Part shown: positions 46,167 through 54,933 of the stretch, piece by piece
Layout: each line of letters begins with the position of its first letter
How positions within the stretch are numbered: the stretch's first letter is position 1
Origin: Bacteroidaceae bacterium
GTDB lineage: Bacteria; Bacteroidota; Bacteroidia; Bacteroidales; Bacteroidaceae
Reading direction: 5' to 3'
DNA: 64,000 nucleotides
Assembly (NCBI GenBank): GCA_024398635.1
Contig: JAKSIV010000001.1
Location: forward strand, 1 to 64,000
Made by a program: the position numbers and the translations under genes
Notes under the pieces: generated by a model
Seen by the model: the letters and a program-made list of their open reading frames with translations, nothing else
Databases searched by the model: none
Told to the model about the DNA's origin: nothing

Positions 46167-46200
46167 GAAAGGCTTGCCAAGCGGCAAGCCTTTCTTTTTT
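46167..46200 (+). terminator. Terminator of pepD
   Basis: GAAAGGCTTGCC (46167-46178) pairs perfectly with GGCAAGCCTTTC (46183-46194) around a 4-nt loop, followed by six T. Confidence 0.92.
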
Positions 46201-46322
46201 ATATTGACAATCCAAACGTCTTCTTGATGGGACTCATTACGAACATGGACTGGATGGAGCCCACGGTATCGGTGGTTCCCAGCACGTTCATGATGAACTC
46301 CTTGTAGGAGCGCATATCGGGA
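46199..46322 (-). pseudogene. Lrp/AsnC-type regulator, C-terminal fragment
   Basis: About 40 codons on the minus strand read YKEFIMNVLGTTDTVGSIQ then FVMSPIKKTFGLSI and a stop at 46199-46201. This is the end of a RAM ligand-binding domain of the Lrp/AsnC family. The rest of the gene, including the helix-turn-helix, is missing; the sequence changes abruptly near 46322 to the metA remnant on the other strand. Confidence 0.6.
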
Positions 46323-46332
46323 CAGTATACCT

Positions 46333-46774
46333 ACCACCGAGACGGATCTTATCAGACTGATCTCCAATACACCGTTGCAGATTGAACTCAAACTGATGAA
46401 ACTGCGCAGTCACACCTCCAAGAATACTCCGGTAGAGCATATGAGAGTATTCTATGAGACTTTTGACAGCATGCGTGACCAGAAGTTTGACGGATTCATC
46501 GTGACCGGTGCACCGCTGGAGCAGATGCAGTTTGAAGAGGTGTCATACTGGGATGAGCTCAAGGAGATTTTTGACTGGGCGCGTACCCACGTGACTTCCA
46601 CATTATATATCTGCTGGACTGCCCATAGATATGCCCAAACACTACTATCGTGACGATAATCCTGAGAAGGGACCGATAGACCGCTGGCGCGCCCACGCCA
46701 ATCTGTTCTACTCCAACTGGCTCAACTACTACGTCTATCAGGAAACTCCATATAATTTGCAGGAGATAGGTTAA
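46333..46774 (+). pseudogene. metA: Homoserine O-acyltransferase remnant with internal deletion
   Basis: Two matching ends of MetA remain. The first (about 46333-46614) reads TETDLIRLISNTPLQIEL, SKNTPVEHM, FDGFIVTGAPLEQM and TSTLYICW, which ends right at the catalytic-Cys region. The second, in another frame (about 46620-46774), reads [20 protein letters not shown] and [13 protein letters not shown]. The middle third and the first part of the gene are gone, with a frame change at the junction near 46618. The intact enzyme starts methionine synthesis from homoserine, so this strain must use another copy or route, or need methionine. Confidence 0.85.
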
Positions 46775-46839
46775 CAAATAGGAACTTGTTTCGTCTTTAT
46801 GGTGTATTCGGTAAAACAAAAGACAAAAACACTATAAAA

Positions 46840-47643
46840 ATGAAGACAAGATCTTATTTGGTTTACGCTTTATGCGCTTTATTGCAGTCTTGCTGCATGG
46901 TTGATGCCCAGGTTGTATGGCTCTCGGCCAAGAATCCTGATTTTACAAACTGCGACCGTGAGGATCGTGAGGTCAAATCTTTTGACGGAATATCAAATAC
47001 ATGCCCGTTCGACGTGATTGTTGAGCAGTGCGATGAGGCGTATGTAATTGTAGAGGGTGATAAGGAGTATTTTGACCGTCTCCATACCGATGTAAGACGC
47101 GGAGTACTTGAAATTTCAATTGATCCCCAGCGTTATCGTAACGTCCGTCTGAGAGTCAGAGTGGGTTGTCCTGAAATATCCCAGCTTTCAATGGCAGGCA
47201 GCGGCAGCATCATCTGTAAGACAGACATTGAGGCAAAAGGTGATTTGAGCCTGAAGCTTGCAGGTAGCGGTGATCTGGTTACATTGAATGTCAAATGCGA
47301 CAATCTGGGATCGGCAGTATCCGGCTCAGGTAATCTTAAGATAGGCCGTGTAGAAGCTAATGACGTGAGTCTGGCAGTTGCCGGCAGTGGAGATTGGTTC
47401 ACAACACGTGTCAAGGCCGATAAACTGACGGTGTCTGTTGCCGGATCGGGTGACCTGGAGATTGTGAATGCCGATATTGATGATACCCTGACTGCAAGTG
47501 TAGCCGGTAGCGGAGACATACAGATTGATGGTCATGCCCGTAATGTAGTTGCCAAGGTGGCAGGCTCCGGTGACATATCAGGCCGTCTCTCATATGATCA
47601 TATCAGCAAGGTGAAGGCTGGTAGCGGAGATATTGATTGGTAA
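46840..47643 (+). CDS. Secreted GIN/DUF2807-type auto-transporter adhesin-like protein
   Basis: The protein is 267 aa from the ATG at 46840, chosen for its signal peptide (CALLQSCCMVDAQ). The body is a repetitive beta-helix with the motif (V/L)AGSGD or close variants about seven times from residue 125 onward, as in head-GIN (DUF2807) proteins. Such proteins are common, exported and poorly understood in Bacteroidota. Two adjacent Cys in the signal could also allow lipidation. It is convergent with purM across a shared terminator. Confidence 0.85.
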   Translation: MKTRSYLVYALCALLQSCCMVDAQVVWLSAKNPDFTNCDREDREVKSFDGISNTCPFDVIVEQCDEAYVIVEGDKEYFDRLHTDVRRGVLEISIDPQRYRNVRLRVRVGCPEISQLSMAGSGSIICKTDIEAKGDLSLKLAGSGDLVTLNVKCDNLGSAVSGSGNLKIGRVEANDVSLAVAGSGDWFTTRVKADKLTVSVAGSGDLEIVNADIDDTLTASVAGSGDIQIDGHARNVVAKVAGSGDISGRLSYDHISKVKAGSGDIDW

Positions 47644-47660
47644 ATAAGGAATAAATAGGA

Positions 47661-47700
47661 AAACAACGGCTGACAGAACAAATCTGCCAGCCGTTGTTTT
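47661..47700. terminator. Bidirectional terminator between the GIN gene and purM
   Basis: AAACAACGGCTG-A-CAGA (47661-47677) pairs with TCTG-C-CAGCCGTTGTTT (47683-47699), one mismatch, with A and T tracts on both sides, so it can serve both convergent genes. Confidence 0.85.
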
Positions 47701-47714
47701 GTTGATAGTTTCAA

Positions 47715-48884
47715 TCAGTACTCGAAGGTACCGTACTCGCTGTGGATGGTAAGGTGAGTGTGGTCAGAGGGTTCGATGCGGCCGATGATCTGGGCATCGA
47801 TGCCGAATGACTTGCTTATCTCTATTACCTGCCGGGCATACTCCTTAGGCAGATATACCTCGAAGCGGTGGCCGCAGTTGAATACCTTGTACATCTCCTT
47901 CCAATCGGTCTTGCTCTGCTCCTGAATGGTACGGAACAGAGGTGGGATGGGGAACATATTGTCCTTAACCACATGCACGTTCTCCACAAAGTGCAGGATC
48001 TTGGTCTGGGCACCGCCTGAGCAGTGGATCATACCGTGAATCTGCCCACGCAGGGCATCAAGCAGCTTCTTTACAACCGGAGCGTATGTACGGGTGGGAG
48101 AGAGTACCAACTTGCCTGCGTCAAGTGGTGAGCCTGCAACCTTGTCGGTCAGGTTCAGACCGCCTGAATAGACCAGCTCCTCAGGTACTGCATGGTCATA
48201 TGTTTCGGGATATTTCTTTGCTATGCTCTTGCCGAATACATCGTGGCGGGCGCTGGTAAGGCCGTTGCTGCCCATTCCGCCGTTGTACTCCTTCTCATAT
48301 GTGGCCTGACCGAATGATGCAAGACCGACAATGACATCACCCGGACGGATGTTGGCGTTGTTGATCACGTCACTGCGTTTCATGCGGCAGGTAACGGTGC
48401 TGTCTACGATTATGGTGCGTACCAGGTCGCCTACATCGGCAGTCTCACCGCCTGTTGCGTATGCGCCAACGCCCATCTCGCGCAGTTCGGCCAGGAGTTC
48501 ATCGGTGCCGTTGATGATGGCACTGATTACGCTTCCGGGTACCAGGTTCTTGTTGCGTCCGATGGTTGAGCTTACCAGAATGTTATCGACGGCACCTACG
48601 CAGAGCAGGTCATCGATATTCATGATAAGTGCATCCTGCGCAATTCCTTTCCAGACTGACAGATCGCCGGTCTCTTTCCAGTAGGCGTAGGCCAGAGATG
48701 ATTTGGTACCTGCACCGTCGGCATGCATTATGTTGCAGTACTCGGGATTACCGCCCAGAATATCGGGTATGATCTTACAGAATGCCTTGGGGTAGAGACC
48801 CTTGTCAATGTTCTTGATGGCGTTGTGGACATCCTCCTTGGATGCCGATACGCCACGCAGCATGTAACGTTCGTTTGATTCCAT
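47715..48884 (-). CDS. purM: Phosphoribosylformylglycinamidine cyclo-ligase
   Basis: The 389-aa enzyme makes AIR in purine synthesis. Visible are the ATP-binding HADGAGTKSSLAY, the DDLLCVGA metal region, GGETADVGD and the C-terminal domain with NCGHRFEVYLP. It is somewhat longer than the E. coli enzyme, as is normal for the Bacteroidota form. Its start overlaps the stop of lemA by 1 nt (TGATG), making it the last gene of the run phoH-purC-aroE-TPM-lemA-purM. Confidence 0.94.
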   Translation of the reverse strand: MESNERYMLRGVSASKEDVHNAIKNIDKGLYPKAFCKIIPDILGGNPEYCNIMHADGAGTKSSLAYAYWKETGDLSVWKGIAQDALIMNIDDLLCVGAVDNILVSSTIGRNKNLVPGSVISAIINGTDELLAELREMGVGAYATGGETADVGDLVRTIIVDSTVTCRMKRSDVINNANIRPGDVIVGLASFGQATYEKEYNGGMGSNGLTSARHDVFGKSIAKKYPETYDHAVPEELVYSGGLNLTDKVAGSPLDAGKLVLSPTRTYAPVVKKLLDALRGQIHGMIHCSGGAQTKILHFVENVHVVKDNMFPIPPLFRTIQEQSKTDWKEMYKVFNCGHRFEVYLPKEYARQVIEISKSFGIDAQIIGRIEPSDHTHLTIHSEYGTFEY

Positions 48885-49468
48885 CAGAATTCTACTTTGG
48901 GAGCTTTGTTTGCACCTTCTTCAGCCTCGAAATAGGGCTTCTTCTCAAAACCGCGCATGCCTGCAATGATGCTCTGCGGGAACTTGCGGATATATGTGTT
49001 GTACTTGGAGGCCGATTCGTTGAAGTTTTTGCGCTCAACGGCAATGCGGTTCTCGGTACCCTCAAGCTGTGCCTGGAGCTCCTTGAAGTTCTCATTGGCC
49101 TTGAGCTCGGGATATGACTCGCTGATGGCGATAAGACGGCCGAGTGCACCGCTTACCTCGTTCTGAGCCTTCTGGAACTCCTTGAGCTGATCGGCAGTCA
49201 TGTTCTCGGGATTGACAGAGATTGATGTGGCCTTGGCGCGTGCGTTTACTACAACTTCAAAGGTAGACGTCTCATGCTCTGCATAGCCCTTTACGGTATT
49301 TACAAGGTTGGGAATGAGGTCTGCGCGACGCTGATATACGTTCTCAACGTTACTCCAGGCCTTGTTTACGGTCTCTTCCATTGCAACCATACTGTTGTTT
49401 ACCTTGATAGCCCAAATAACAATCACTGCAATAGCAGCAATGATAATCCAAATACTTTTCTTTTTCAT
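48884..49468 (-). CDS. lemA: LemA family membrane protein
   Basis: The protein is 194 aa from the ATG at 49468, preferred because the N-terminal membrane helix (SIWIIIAAIAVIVIWAIKV) then starts after a short basic tail. The rest is a helical bundle with the family signature AWSNVENVYQRRADLIPNLV and SESYPELKANENFKELQ. LemA proteins are inner-membrane proteins of unclear role that often go with TPM-domain proteins, as here, where the TPM gene lies just upstream. Confidence 0.93.
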   Translation of the reverse strand: MKKKSIWIIIAAIAVIVIWAIKVNNSMVAMEETVNKAWSNVENVYQRRADLIPNLVNTVKGYAEHETSTFEVVVNARAKATSISVNPENMTADQLKEFQKAQNEVSGALGRLIAISESYPELKANENFKELQAQLEGTENRIAVERKNFNESASKYNTYIRKFPQSIIAGMRGFEKKPYFEAEEGANKAPKVEF

Positions 49469-49507
49469 CTTATTATGGTTTTCAATTTTCAATTTTCAAT
49501 TCTCAAT

Positions 49508-50407
49508 TCAGAAACGTGATCCGGCTCCTCCGCCGCCAAAATGGCCGCCGCCGTAACTGCCGCCGTAACTGCCGCCGTAACTGCCGCCTCTGCCAAAATG
49601 GCCTCCGCCACCTACATGCGGTCCGTGTCCTCCGTTTCCGGTGGAGTAGTATGATGTGCGGTTCCTCGAGGTGACATACCCGCAATGGGTACATTTTAAT
49701 GTAACCAGCTCCTTTTTGACACCGTTTTGCTTTGAAATGGTTGAAATGCCCACCTGTTTCAAGGCAACCTTTCCGCATTTGGGACATTTGCGGCTCTTGC
49801 GGTCAATGTACACGACTAAGCCAATTACAAAGAGAACCATACCTATTACGGTTATGATTCCTGCCAAAAAGGCTAGTGTGTCATCTTCGTCGTCATCATC
49901 ATACTCACCTTTGAGCAGTATCTCCTTGAGTGCTTCGGCGCCGGCAACCATACCTTCATCCCACTCATCATCGGCAAAATGGTCGTTCATGTAACGAACC
50001 TGGACACGTTTGCACAGAGCGTCAGGAAGCACACCCTCTATGCCGTAGCCGGTTACGAACTGTACGCAACGCTCGCCTGTGCTGAGCAGTATCACCAAGC
50101 CGTTATCCGAGCTGGATCGGCCTACGCCTACCTTCTCGCCAAGCTGATGAGCGAATTCAAAACAGTCATCCGGGTCAATGTCTTCAACGACAACCACCAT
50201 GGCCTGGATGCCCGTGCTGTCTTCTATCGTACGGAATGCTGCATCTATCCTGCTTACAGCCTCGGCTGACAGTATACGGTCAGGGTTTGAGGTGTATCTG
50301 TTGCGGTCCTGCAGATGGACAGGAGTTATATCGGCGGGTTTATAGACCTTGGCCGATACCAATCCGCACAACAGTACAAACAGGATTGATGCTAACGCTC
50401 TCTTCAT
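49508..50407 (-). CDS. TPM-domain membrane protein with zinc ribbon and Gly-rich tail
   Basis: The 299-aa protein has a signal peptide, a TPM domain (about 30-170; GIQAMVVVVEDIDPDDCFEF), a membrane helix near 190-212, a zinc-ribbon-like pair (CPKCGK and CTHCGY), and a Gly/Ser/Tyr-rich tail ending GGAGSRF. The tail DNA contains a 12-bp tandem repeat (about 49550-49590). TPM proteins act in the envelope and are linked to photosystem or membrane-protein quality control in other groups. Start overlaps aroE by 4 nt (ATGA). Confidence 0.88.
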   Translation of the reverse strand: MKRALASILFVLLCGLVSAKVYKPADITPVHLQDRNRYTSNPDRILSAEAVSRIDAAFRTIEDSTGIQAMVVVVEDIDPDDCFEFAHQLGEKVGVGRSSSDNGLVILLSTGERCVQFVTGYGIEGVLPDALCKRVQVRYMNDHFADDEWDEGMVAGAEALKEILLKGEYDDDDEDDTLAFLAGIITVIGMVLFVIGLVVYIDRKSRKCPKCGKVALKQVGISTISKQNGVKKELVTLKCTHCGYVTSRNRTSYYSTGNGGHGPHVGGGGHFGRGGSYGGSYGGSYGGGHFGGGGAGSRF

Positions 50408-51363
50408 ACTTCGATGCTGTTCCAGATATTCCAGGCAGCTACAGCCTGCTGTTCAAGCATATCCTTACCTCCCTTGGCGGCAGCTCCGTGCTCACGTCCC
50501 TTCTTCATGAAGAGTGTCTCGTCGGGGTTTGCTATCACATCAAGCAGCAAGTGGTTACTTGACAGGAATGTATAAGGGATATCGGGGCATTGATTGATCT
50601 CCGGCCACATTCCCATGGGCGTGCAGTTTACAATCACGTCATAATCATCCATAATTGACGGTGAGAGCTCGTAATAGCCCATGATTTCGAATGTGGAGTT
50701 GCGTGATACGAACTTGTTCTCAATACCCAATTGGTCAAGAGCATACTTGACAGCCTTGGATACGCCGCCTGTTCCCAGTATGAGAGCTTTTTTGTGACCT
50801 TCAAGCAACTCCTTGAAAGATTCCGTAAAACCTATCCAGTCAGTATTGTAACCTATAAGCTCGGTGCCGGACTCCTTGTGGATGACCTTTACGGTGTTGA
50901 CGGCACCTATGGCCTGCGCGGTTTCATCCAGACGGGTCAGATAGGGGATGATATCCTGCTTGTAGGGGATGGTTACATTGAATCCGCAAAGGTTGGGATT
51001 GCTTTCAACCAGCCTGGTTACCTCTTCGATGTCATTCAGTTCGAAGTTCTCATAATAGGCGTTGATATGCTGCTCGCGGAACATCTTGTTGAAACGGACC
51101 TTTGATGTCGAGTGGGCGAGAGGCTTGCCTATCAGACCGAACAGATGTCCGTATTTGCCGTATTCACTAGCGGCAGGCTTGGGCTCCGGCTTGTACTGAG
51201 GCTCCGATTCGGATTGTCCCTCCATAGGGATAGGCTCGAAATCGGGGTCCTCTTCTTTCTTATGCTGCGGCAAAGAGAGGTCCTCCGGATTGTTCAGCGA
51301 GTTGTTTACCGCCTTTATGATGATAAACAAAACGGCACCTATTACGAGTAATGCTCCAAACAT
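50404..51363 (-). CDS. aroE: Shikimate dehydrogenase with an N-terminal membrane anchor
   Basis: The 319-aa protein carries a complete AroE domain from about residue 73: shikimate-binding Ser85 and Ser87 in LAHSTSK, catalytic Lys135 in NVTIPYKQD and Asp175 in YNTDW, and the NADP loop LILGTGGVSKAV. In front of it are a membrane helix (FGALLVIGAVLFIIIKA, residues 2-18) and a Pro/Glu-rich linker (about 25-66). AroE enzymes normally start right at the GLIGxPL strand, and no internal Met near it offers an ordinary start. The reading frame is continuous, so the enzyme is probably tethered to the inner face of the inner membrane. Confidence 0.9.
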   Translation of the reverse strand: MFGALLVIGAVLFIIIKAVNNSLNNPEDLSLPQHKKEEDPDFEPIPMEGQSESEPQYKPEPKPAASEYGKYGHLFGLIGKPLAHSTSKVRFNKMFREQHINAYYENFELNDIEEVTRLVESNPNLCGFNVTIPYKQDIIPYLTRLDETAQAIGAVNTVKVIHKESGTELIGYNTDWIGFTESFKELLEGHKKALILGTGGVSKAVKYALDQLGIENKFVSRNSTFEIMGYYELSPSIMDDYDVIVNCTPMGMWPEINQCPDIPYTFLSSNHLLLDVIANPDETLFMKKGREHGAAAKGGKDMLEQQAVAAWNIWNSIEV

Positions 51364-52310
51364 TATCTTTTGCTTAACCAGTTAGTTACGTTCTTCTCAA
51401 TGCGGGCAGCAAGGTCTGTACCGCTCTCCTTTACGAATTTCTCGCCTACGATATGCTCGTAGAGCTCGATATAGCGGTCCGATACGCTGTCAGCGTATGC
51501 ATCGGTAATCTCGGGCATAACCTGGCCGGGCTGGTTCATGAAGTTGTGCTCAATGAGCCACTGGCGCACGAACTCCTTTGAGAGCTGCTTCTGGGGCTCA
51601 CCCTTCTCAAATTTCTCCTGATAGCCGTCGGCATAGAAATAACGTGAGCTGTCCGGGGTGTGGATCTCGTCAATCAGATAAACCTTACCGTCACGCTTTC
51701 CGAACTCATACTTGGTGTCAACCAGGATAAGTCCTTTCTGAGCGGCAATCTCGGTTCCACGTTTGAAGAGGGCACGGGTATATTTCTCCATAACCTCATA
51801 ATCCTCCTTGCTTACCAGACCCAGCTTGATGATCTCCTCCTTGGAGATATTCTCATCGTGACCCTCCTCGGCTTTTGTGGTGGGGGTGATCAGGGGCTCC
51901 GGGAACTTCTGGTTCTCCTTCATGCCCTCGGGCAGGATGTTTCCGCAAAGGTTACGGCATCCGGCTTTATAGTCACGCCATGCAGAACCGGTCAGATAAC
52001 CGCGAATGATCATCTCCACGCGGAATCCCTCGCACTTGAGACCTACGGTAACCATAGGATCAGGAGTAGCAAGCTTCCAGTTAGGGCAGATATCGGCTGT
52101 AGCGTCCAGGAATTTGGCTGCTATCTGGTTCAGCACCTGACCCTTAAAGGGGATACCTTTGGGCAGGATAACGTCAAAGGCCGATATGCGGTCTGTGGCA
52201 ACCATGACCATCAGGTCATCATCGATGTTATACACGTCACGAACCTTGCCGTGATATACACTCTTCTGTCCTTTGAACTGGAAATCAGTTCTTGTCAACG
52301 CTTTGCTCAT
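51363..52310 (-). CDS. purC: SAICAR synthase
   Basis: The protein is 315 aa from the ATG at 52310 ([10 protein letters not shown]); a start further up would overlap phoH more deeply. It joins aspartate to CAIR in purine synthesis. Visible are the N-terminal ATP-binding [27 protein letters not shown] and [14 protein letters not shown] substrate residues, and [12 protein letters not shown] near the end. Its first 26 nt overlap the end of phoH. It stands beside aroE rather than other pur genes; purM comes four genes later. Confidence 0.95.
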   Translation of the reverse strand: MSKALTRTDFQFKGQKSVYHGKVRDVYNIDDDLMVMVATDRISAFDVILPKGIPFKGQVLNQIAAKFLDATADICPNWKLATPDPMVTVGLKCEGFRVEMIIRGYLTGSAWRDYKAGCRNLCGNILPEGMKENQKFPEPLITPTTKAEEGHDENISKEEIIKLGLVSKEDYEVMEKYTRALFKRGTEIAAQKGLILVDTKYEFGKRDGKVYLIDEIHTPDSSRYFYADGYQEKFEKGEPQKQLSKEFVRQWLIEHNFMNQPGQVMPEITDAYADSVSDRYIELYEHIVGEKFVKESGTDLAARIEKNVTNWLSKR

Positions 52311-53283
52311 TGCTATCTTTTTTAAAAATTCTTTTTTCGTCTTTGTGTGTCTGCTCGTAACGGTCATACGCATCGACAATGCGTGTTACCAGCTTGTGGC
52401 GAACGATATCCTTCTTGGTCATGCGGATTATGCTCAGACCTTCAACTCCGTCCAGGATATCCAAAGCCTGTACCAGACCCGATATCTGTGTGGGCGGCAG
52501 GTCAATCTGGGTGAGGTCACCCGTGACAATCATCTTGGTGTTCCAGCCCATACGTGTCAGGAACATCTTAATCTGCTGAGGAGTGGTGTTCTGTGCCTCG
52601 TCAAGAATAACTACAGCATCATTCAGGGTGCGGCCACGCATGAATGCCAGCGGTGCAATCTGGATTATGTTGAAGTCCATGTACTCCTTGAGCTTGGCTG
52701 TGGGAATCATGTCCTGAAGGGCATCATACAGGGGCTGCAGAAACGGATCAATCTTTTCACGCATATCACCCGGCAGGAATCCCAGTTTCTCACCGGCTTC
52801 AACTGCGGGACGGCACAGTACGATACGTTTTACCTCCTTGTTCTTGAGGGCTCGTACAGCCAGCGCAATTGCTGTATATGTCTTTCCTGATCCGGCAGGG
52901 CCTATGGCAAACAGCATATCGTGTGTGGCGTAGTCAGTAACCAGCTTCTTCTGGTTTACGCTGCGGGGCAGGATAGGGCGGCCCGTTACGCCGAAAAGAA
53001 TAACATCCGAACTCTTCTCGCCGTTAGGCTCATCACCGTTCACTATATCAACTATTACCTCCTCCTTGAGCGAATTGTACTTGGCACAGTACATCTCAAG
53101 CTTAAGTACTGCCTGCTCAAAACGTGAAGTCTCGTCCTCATCACCCATAATGCGGAGCACGTTGCCGCGAGCCACTATCCTGAGCTTTGGAAAAAGGGCT
53201 TTCAGCAACTGCAGATTTGTGTTGTTGACTCCGTAGAAAACTGCGGGGTCGGCTTCATTGAGGACAAGGTGCTTTTCTATCAT
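52285..53283 (-). CDS. phoH: PhoH family ATPase
   Basis: The 332-aa protein has a short N-terminal RNA-binding-like part ([16 protein letters not shown]) and a PhoH ATPase domain with Walker [11 protein letters not shown] and Walker [10 protein letters not shown], followed by [10 protein letters not shown]. PhoH/YbeZ-type proteins are NTPases linked to RNA metabolism, usually with YbeY. The C-terminal tail is Lys-rich and overlaps the purC start. It heads the six-gene minus-strand run, with a TAACTTTG box upstream. Confidence 0.93.
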   Translation of the reverse strand: MIEKHLVLNEADPAVFYGVNNTNLQLLKALFPKLRIVARGNVLRIMGDEDETSRFEQAVLKLEMYCAKYNSLKEEVIVDIVNGDEPNGEKSSDVILFGVTGRPILPRSVNQKKLVTDYATHDMLFAIGPAGSGKTYTAIALAVRALKNKEVKRIVLCRPAVEAGEKLGFLPGDMREKIDPFLQPLYDALQDMIPTAKLKEYMDFNIIQIAPLAFMRGRTLNDAVVILDEAQNTTPQQIKMFLTRMGWNTKMIVTGDLTQIDLPPTQISGLVQALDILDGVEGLSIIRMTKKDIVRHKLVTRIVDAYDRYEQTHKDEKRIFKKDSNEQSVDKN

Positions 53284-53304
53284 GCGGATTCCTTTTTAGT
53301 GATG

Positions 53305-53312
53305 CAAAGTTA
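53305..53312 (-). promoter_or_regulatory. -7 box upstream of phoH
   Basis: TAACTTTG on the minus strand lies 21 nt before the phoH start. The -33 element is weak. Confidence 0.45.
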
Positions 53313-53362
53313 CCCAATTATTACATAATGAATAAGAGCCATATCTTATTATTTATTAACAA

Positions 53363-53389
53363 GGGCGGCTTCCGTTTGGAAACCGCCCC
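53363..53389 (-). terminator. Terminator of marC
   Basis: GGGCGG-x-TTCC and GGAA-x-CCGCCC form a stem with a 4-nt loop, followed on the minus strand by CTTGTTAATAAATAATA, a T- and A-rich tail. Confidence 0.65.
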
Positions 53390-53414
53390 TTTATGAAAGA
53401 AATGCCTGTGCGCA

Positions 53415-53996
53415 TTATCCGATAAGGTGTCCTATATTCGTTGTAAAGAGCTTTACTGCGATTGCCAGCAGGATAATGCCGAAGAACTTTCGCAGGACAT
53501 ATATTAGTCCCGGTCCGAGAATCTTCTCTATACGACCGATGGACCTTAGGACAACGAATATGAAAAGCATATTCAGGAACAGTGCAATCATGATGTTGAT
53601 TGCGGCATATTCGGCCTTAAGTGAAAGCAGGGTGGTGAAAGAACCTGCTCCAACTATCAACGGGAATACCAGTGGAACGAATGATGACATCTCCTTGGGA
53701 CCGGCATCGTATTTGAAGATTGTGATATCAAATATCATTTCAAATCCTATTGCCAGAATGACAATCGAACCGGCCACGGCAAATGATTCGATATCTACGC
53801 CAAACAATGACAGGACACCGTCACCCAGAAAGTAGATGATTGTGAGCAGTATCCAGGATATAATGGTGACCTTGAAGGCGGGAACCCTTCCCGTCTTGTG
53901 CTGCAGGTCAATTATGATCGGAATAGATCCCGTGATATCCAGGATGGCGAAGAGGACCACGAAAGCTCCTGCTATCTCCTTTATGCTTATTGCCAT
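53415..53996 (-). CDS. MarC family inner-membrane protein
   Basis: The protein is 193 aa from the ATG at 53996; an in-frame GTG two codons earlier is less likely. It has six membrane helices with the family landmarks FAILDITGSIPII in the first and PLVFPLIVGAGSFTTLL in the fourth. MarC/UPF0056 proteins have no settled transport function; the old link to antibiotic resistance is not supported for E. coli MarC. It is monocistronic, with a TACATTTG box 25 nt upstream and a hairpin downstream. Confidence 0.92.
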   Translation of the reverse strand: MAISIKEIAGAFVVLFAILDITGSIPIIIDLQHKTGRVPAFKVTIISWILLTIIYFLGDGVLSLFGVDIESFAVAGSIVILAIGFEMIFDITIFKYDAGPKEMSSFVPLVFPLIVGAGSFTTLLSLKAEYAAINIMIALFLNMLFIFVVLRSIGRIEKILGPGLIYVLRKFFGIILLAIAVKLFTTNIGHLIG

Positions 53997-54020
53997 TTCC
54001 ACTGTTCTTTAAATCGGGCG

Positions 54021-54028
54021 CAAATGTA
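54021..54028 (-). promoter_or_regulatory. -7 box upstream of marC
   Basis: TACATTTG on the minus strand, 24 nt before the start at 53996; the -33 element is not clear. Confidence 0.4.
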
Positions 54029-54068
54029 GTTAATAATGAATATTTCCTGTATTATTTTGCGTTAAATT

Positions 54069-54872
54069 TTATTTTCCGACGTAAACGGGACGAATGGGAA
54101 TTCCGGCGTAGCGTGGTCTTGACTTGATAACGTGGTTTTCTACTTCTACATGCTCAAGCCATAAGGCGGTAGCTTCACTGGTTACATACTCATTCTTTCC
54201 TGTGTTGGAATTGTAATTGAGATACAGGGTGTTGCACCAGTACCATCCGTATTCGCCTTCAAACCTTGGCTTTGTGGAATCATTCATGCCGGACAGGGGC
54301 AGGAAAATGCAGTTGCCTTCATAGCCTTTTCTGACGCTGGTGAAAAGGTAACCTCCTACGCCGTTCAGCTTGCACCATTTGACTGTGCAGTTTCTTGTGG
54401 TGAGCAGTTCCCTGAAGTCTGTATCGCTTGGAAGACGCCAACCTTGTCCCATGACGGCATAAGGAGCTTCGTCTGCAATTTCAAGCTGAGTCTTCTGGTC
54501 TCCTACCTTACTGTAATCACCCCTGTTCTCTGTGTAGTATTTTGTAATGTCCAGGTCATTTCCTTCACTCCAGCGGTAGTTTCTCCAACTGAATTCTTCT
54601 TTTGTTTCCACCTCGCCCCATGCATAGAAAGAACCTGTCTTTTCAGGGCTGGAAGCTCCCATGTTGCATGTGGCCCAGAGGTTTCCCGAGGGGAGACCCA
54701 GGTCAACAACTTCATATTGTTTGCCATCGGCACCTTCTACTATCTGAATTCCCTTGTTTACGGTATCCATCTGGATGGCATCCGGATCCTCTTTATCACA
54801 TCCGGAAAACACTAATGCGGAAAAGGAGATAAGGGCAATTGACAAGGCTGGTAAATTCTTTTTCATTTTCAT
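54069..54872 (-). CDS. FISUMP-domain lipoprotein
   Basis: The 267-aa protein has a lipoprotein signal (ALVFSGCDK, Cys near 25) and a FISUMP-type domain: YEVVDLGLPSGNLWATCN, FYAWGEVE, GQGWRLPSDTDFRELL and GIPIRPVYVGK. The domain is common in secreted or surface lipoproteins of Bacteroidota and shares the EF-LL and RxPS features with the C-terminal part of the lipoprotein at 744-2885. Its function is unknown. A second ATG three codons in (54866) is equally possible. It stands alone upstream of the marC gene. Confidence 0.82.
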   Translation of the reverse strand: MKMKKNLPALSIALISFSALVFSGCDKEDPDAIQMDTVNKGIQIVEGADGKQYEVVDLGLPSGNLWATCNMGASSPEKTGSFYAWGEVETKEEFSWRNYRWSEGNDLDITKYYTENRGDYSKVGDQKTQLEIADEAPYAVMGQGWRLPSDTDFRELLTTRNCTVKWCKLNGVGGYLFTSVRKGYEGNCIFLPLSGMNDSTKPRFEGEYGWYWCNTLYLNYNSNTGKNEYVTSEATALWLEHVEVENHVIKSRPRYAGIPIRPVYVGK

Positions 54873-54933
54873 TTATGTTATTTGTTGTGTCTGCGAAATT
54901 AGGAAAAAAGTCCGTTAGTTATCAATATGGCTC

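Noticed and set aside
47175..47640. DNA tandem repeat in the GIN-domain gene
   Set aside because: The repeated AGSGD motif is a normal feature of the protein fold, and the DNA copies are diverged.
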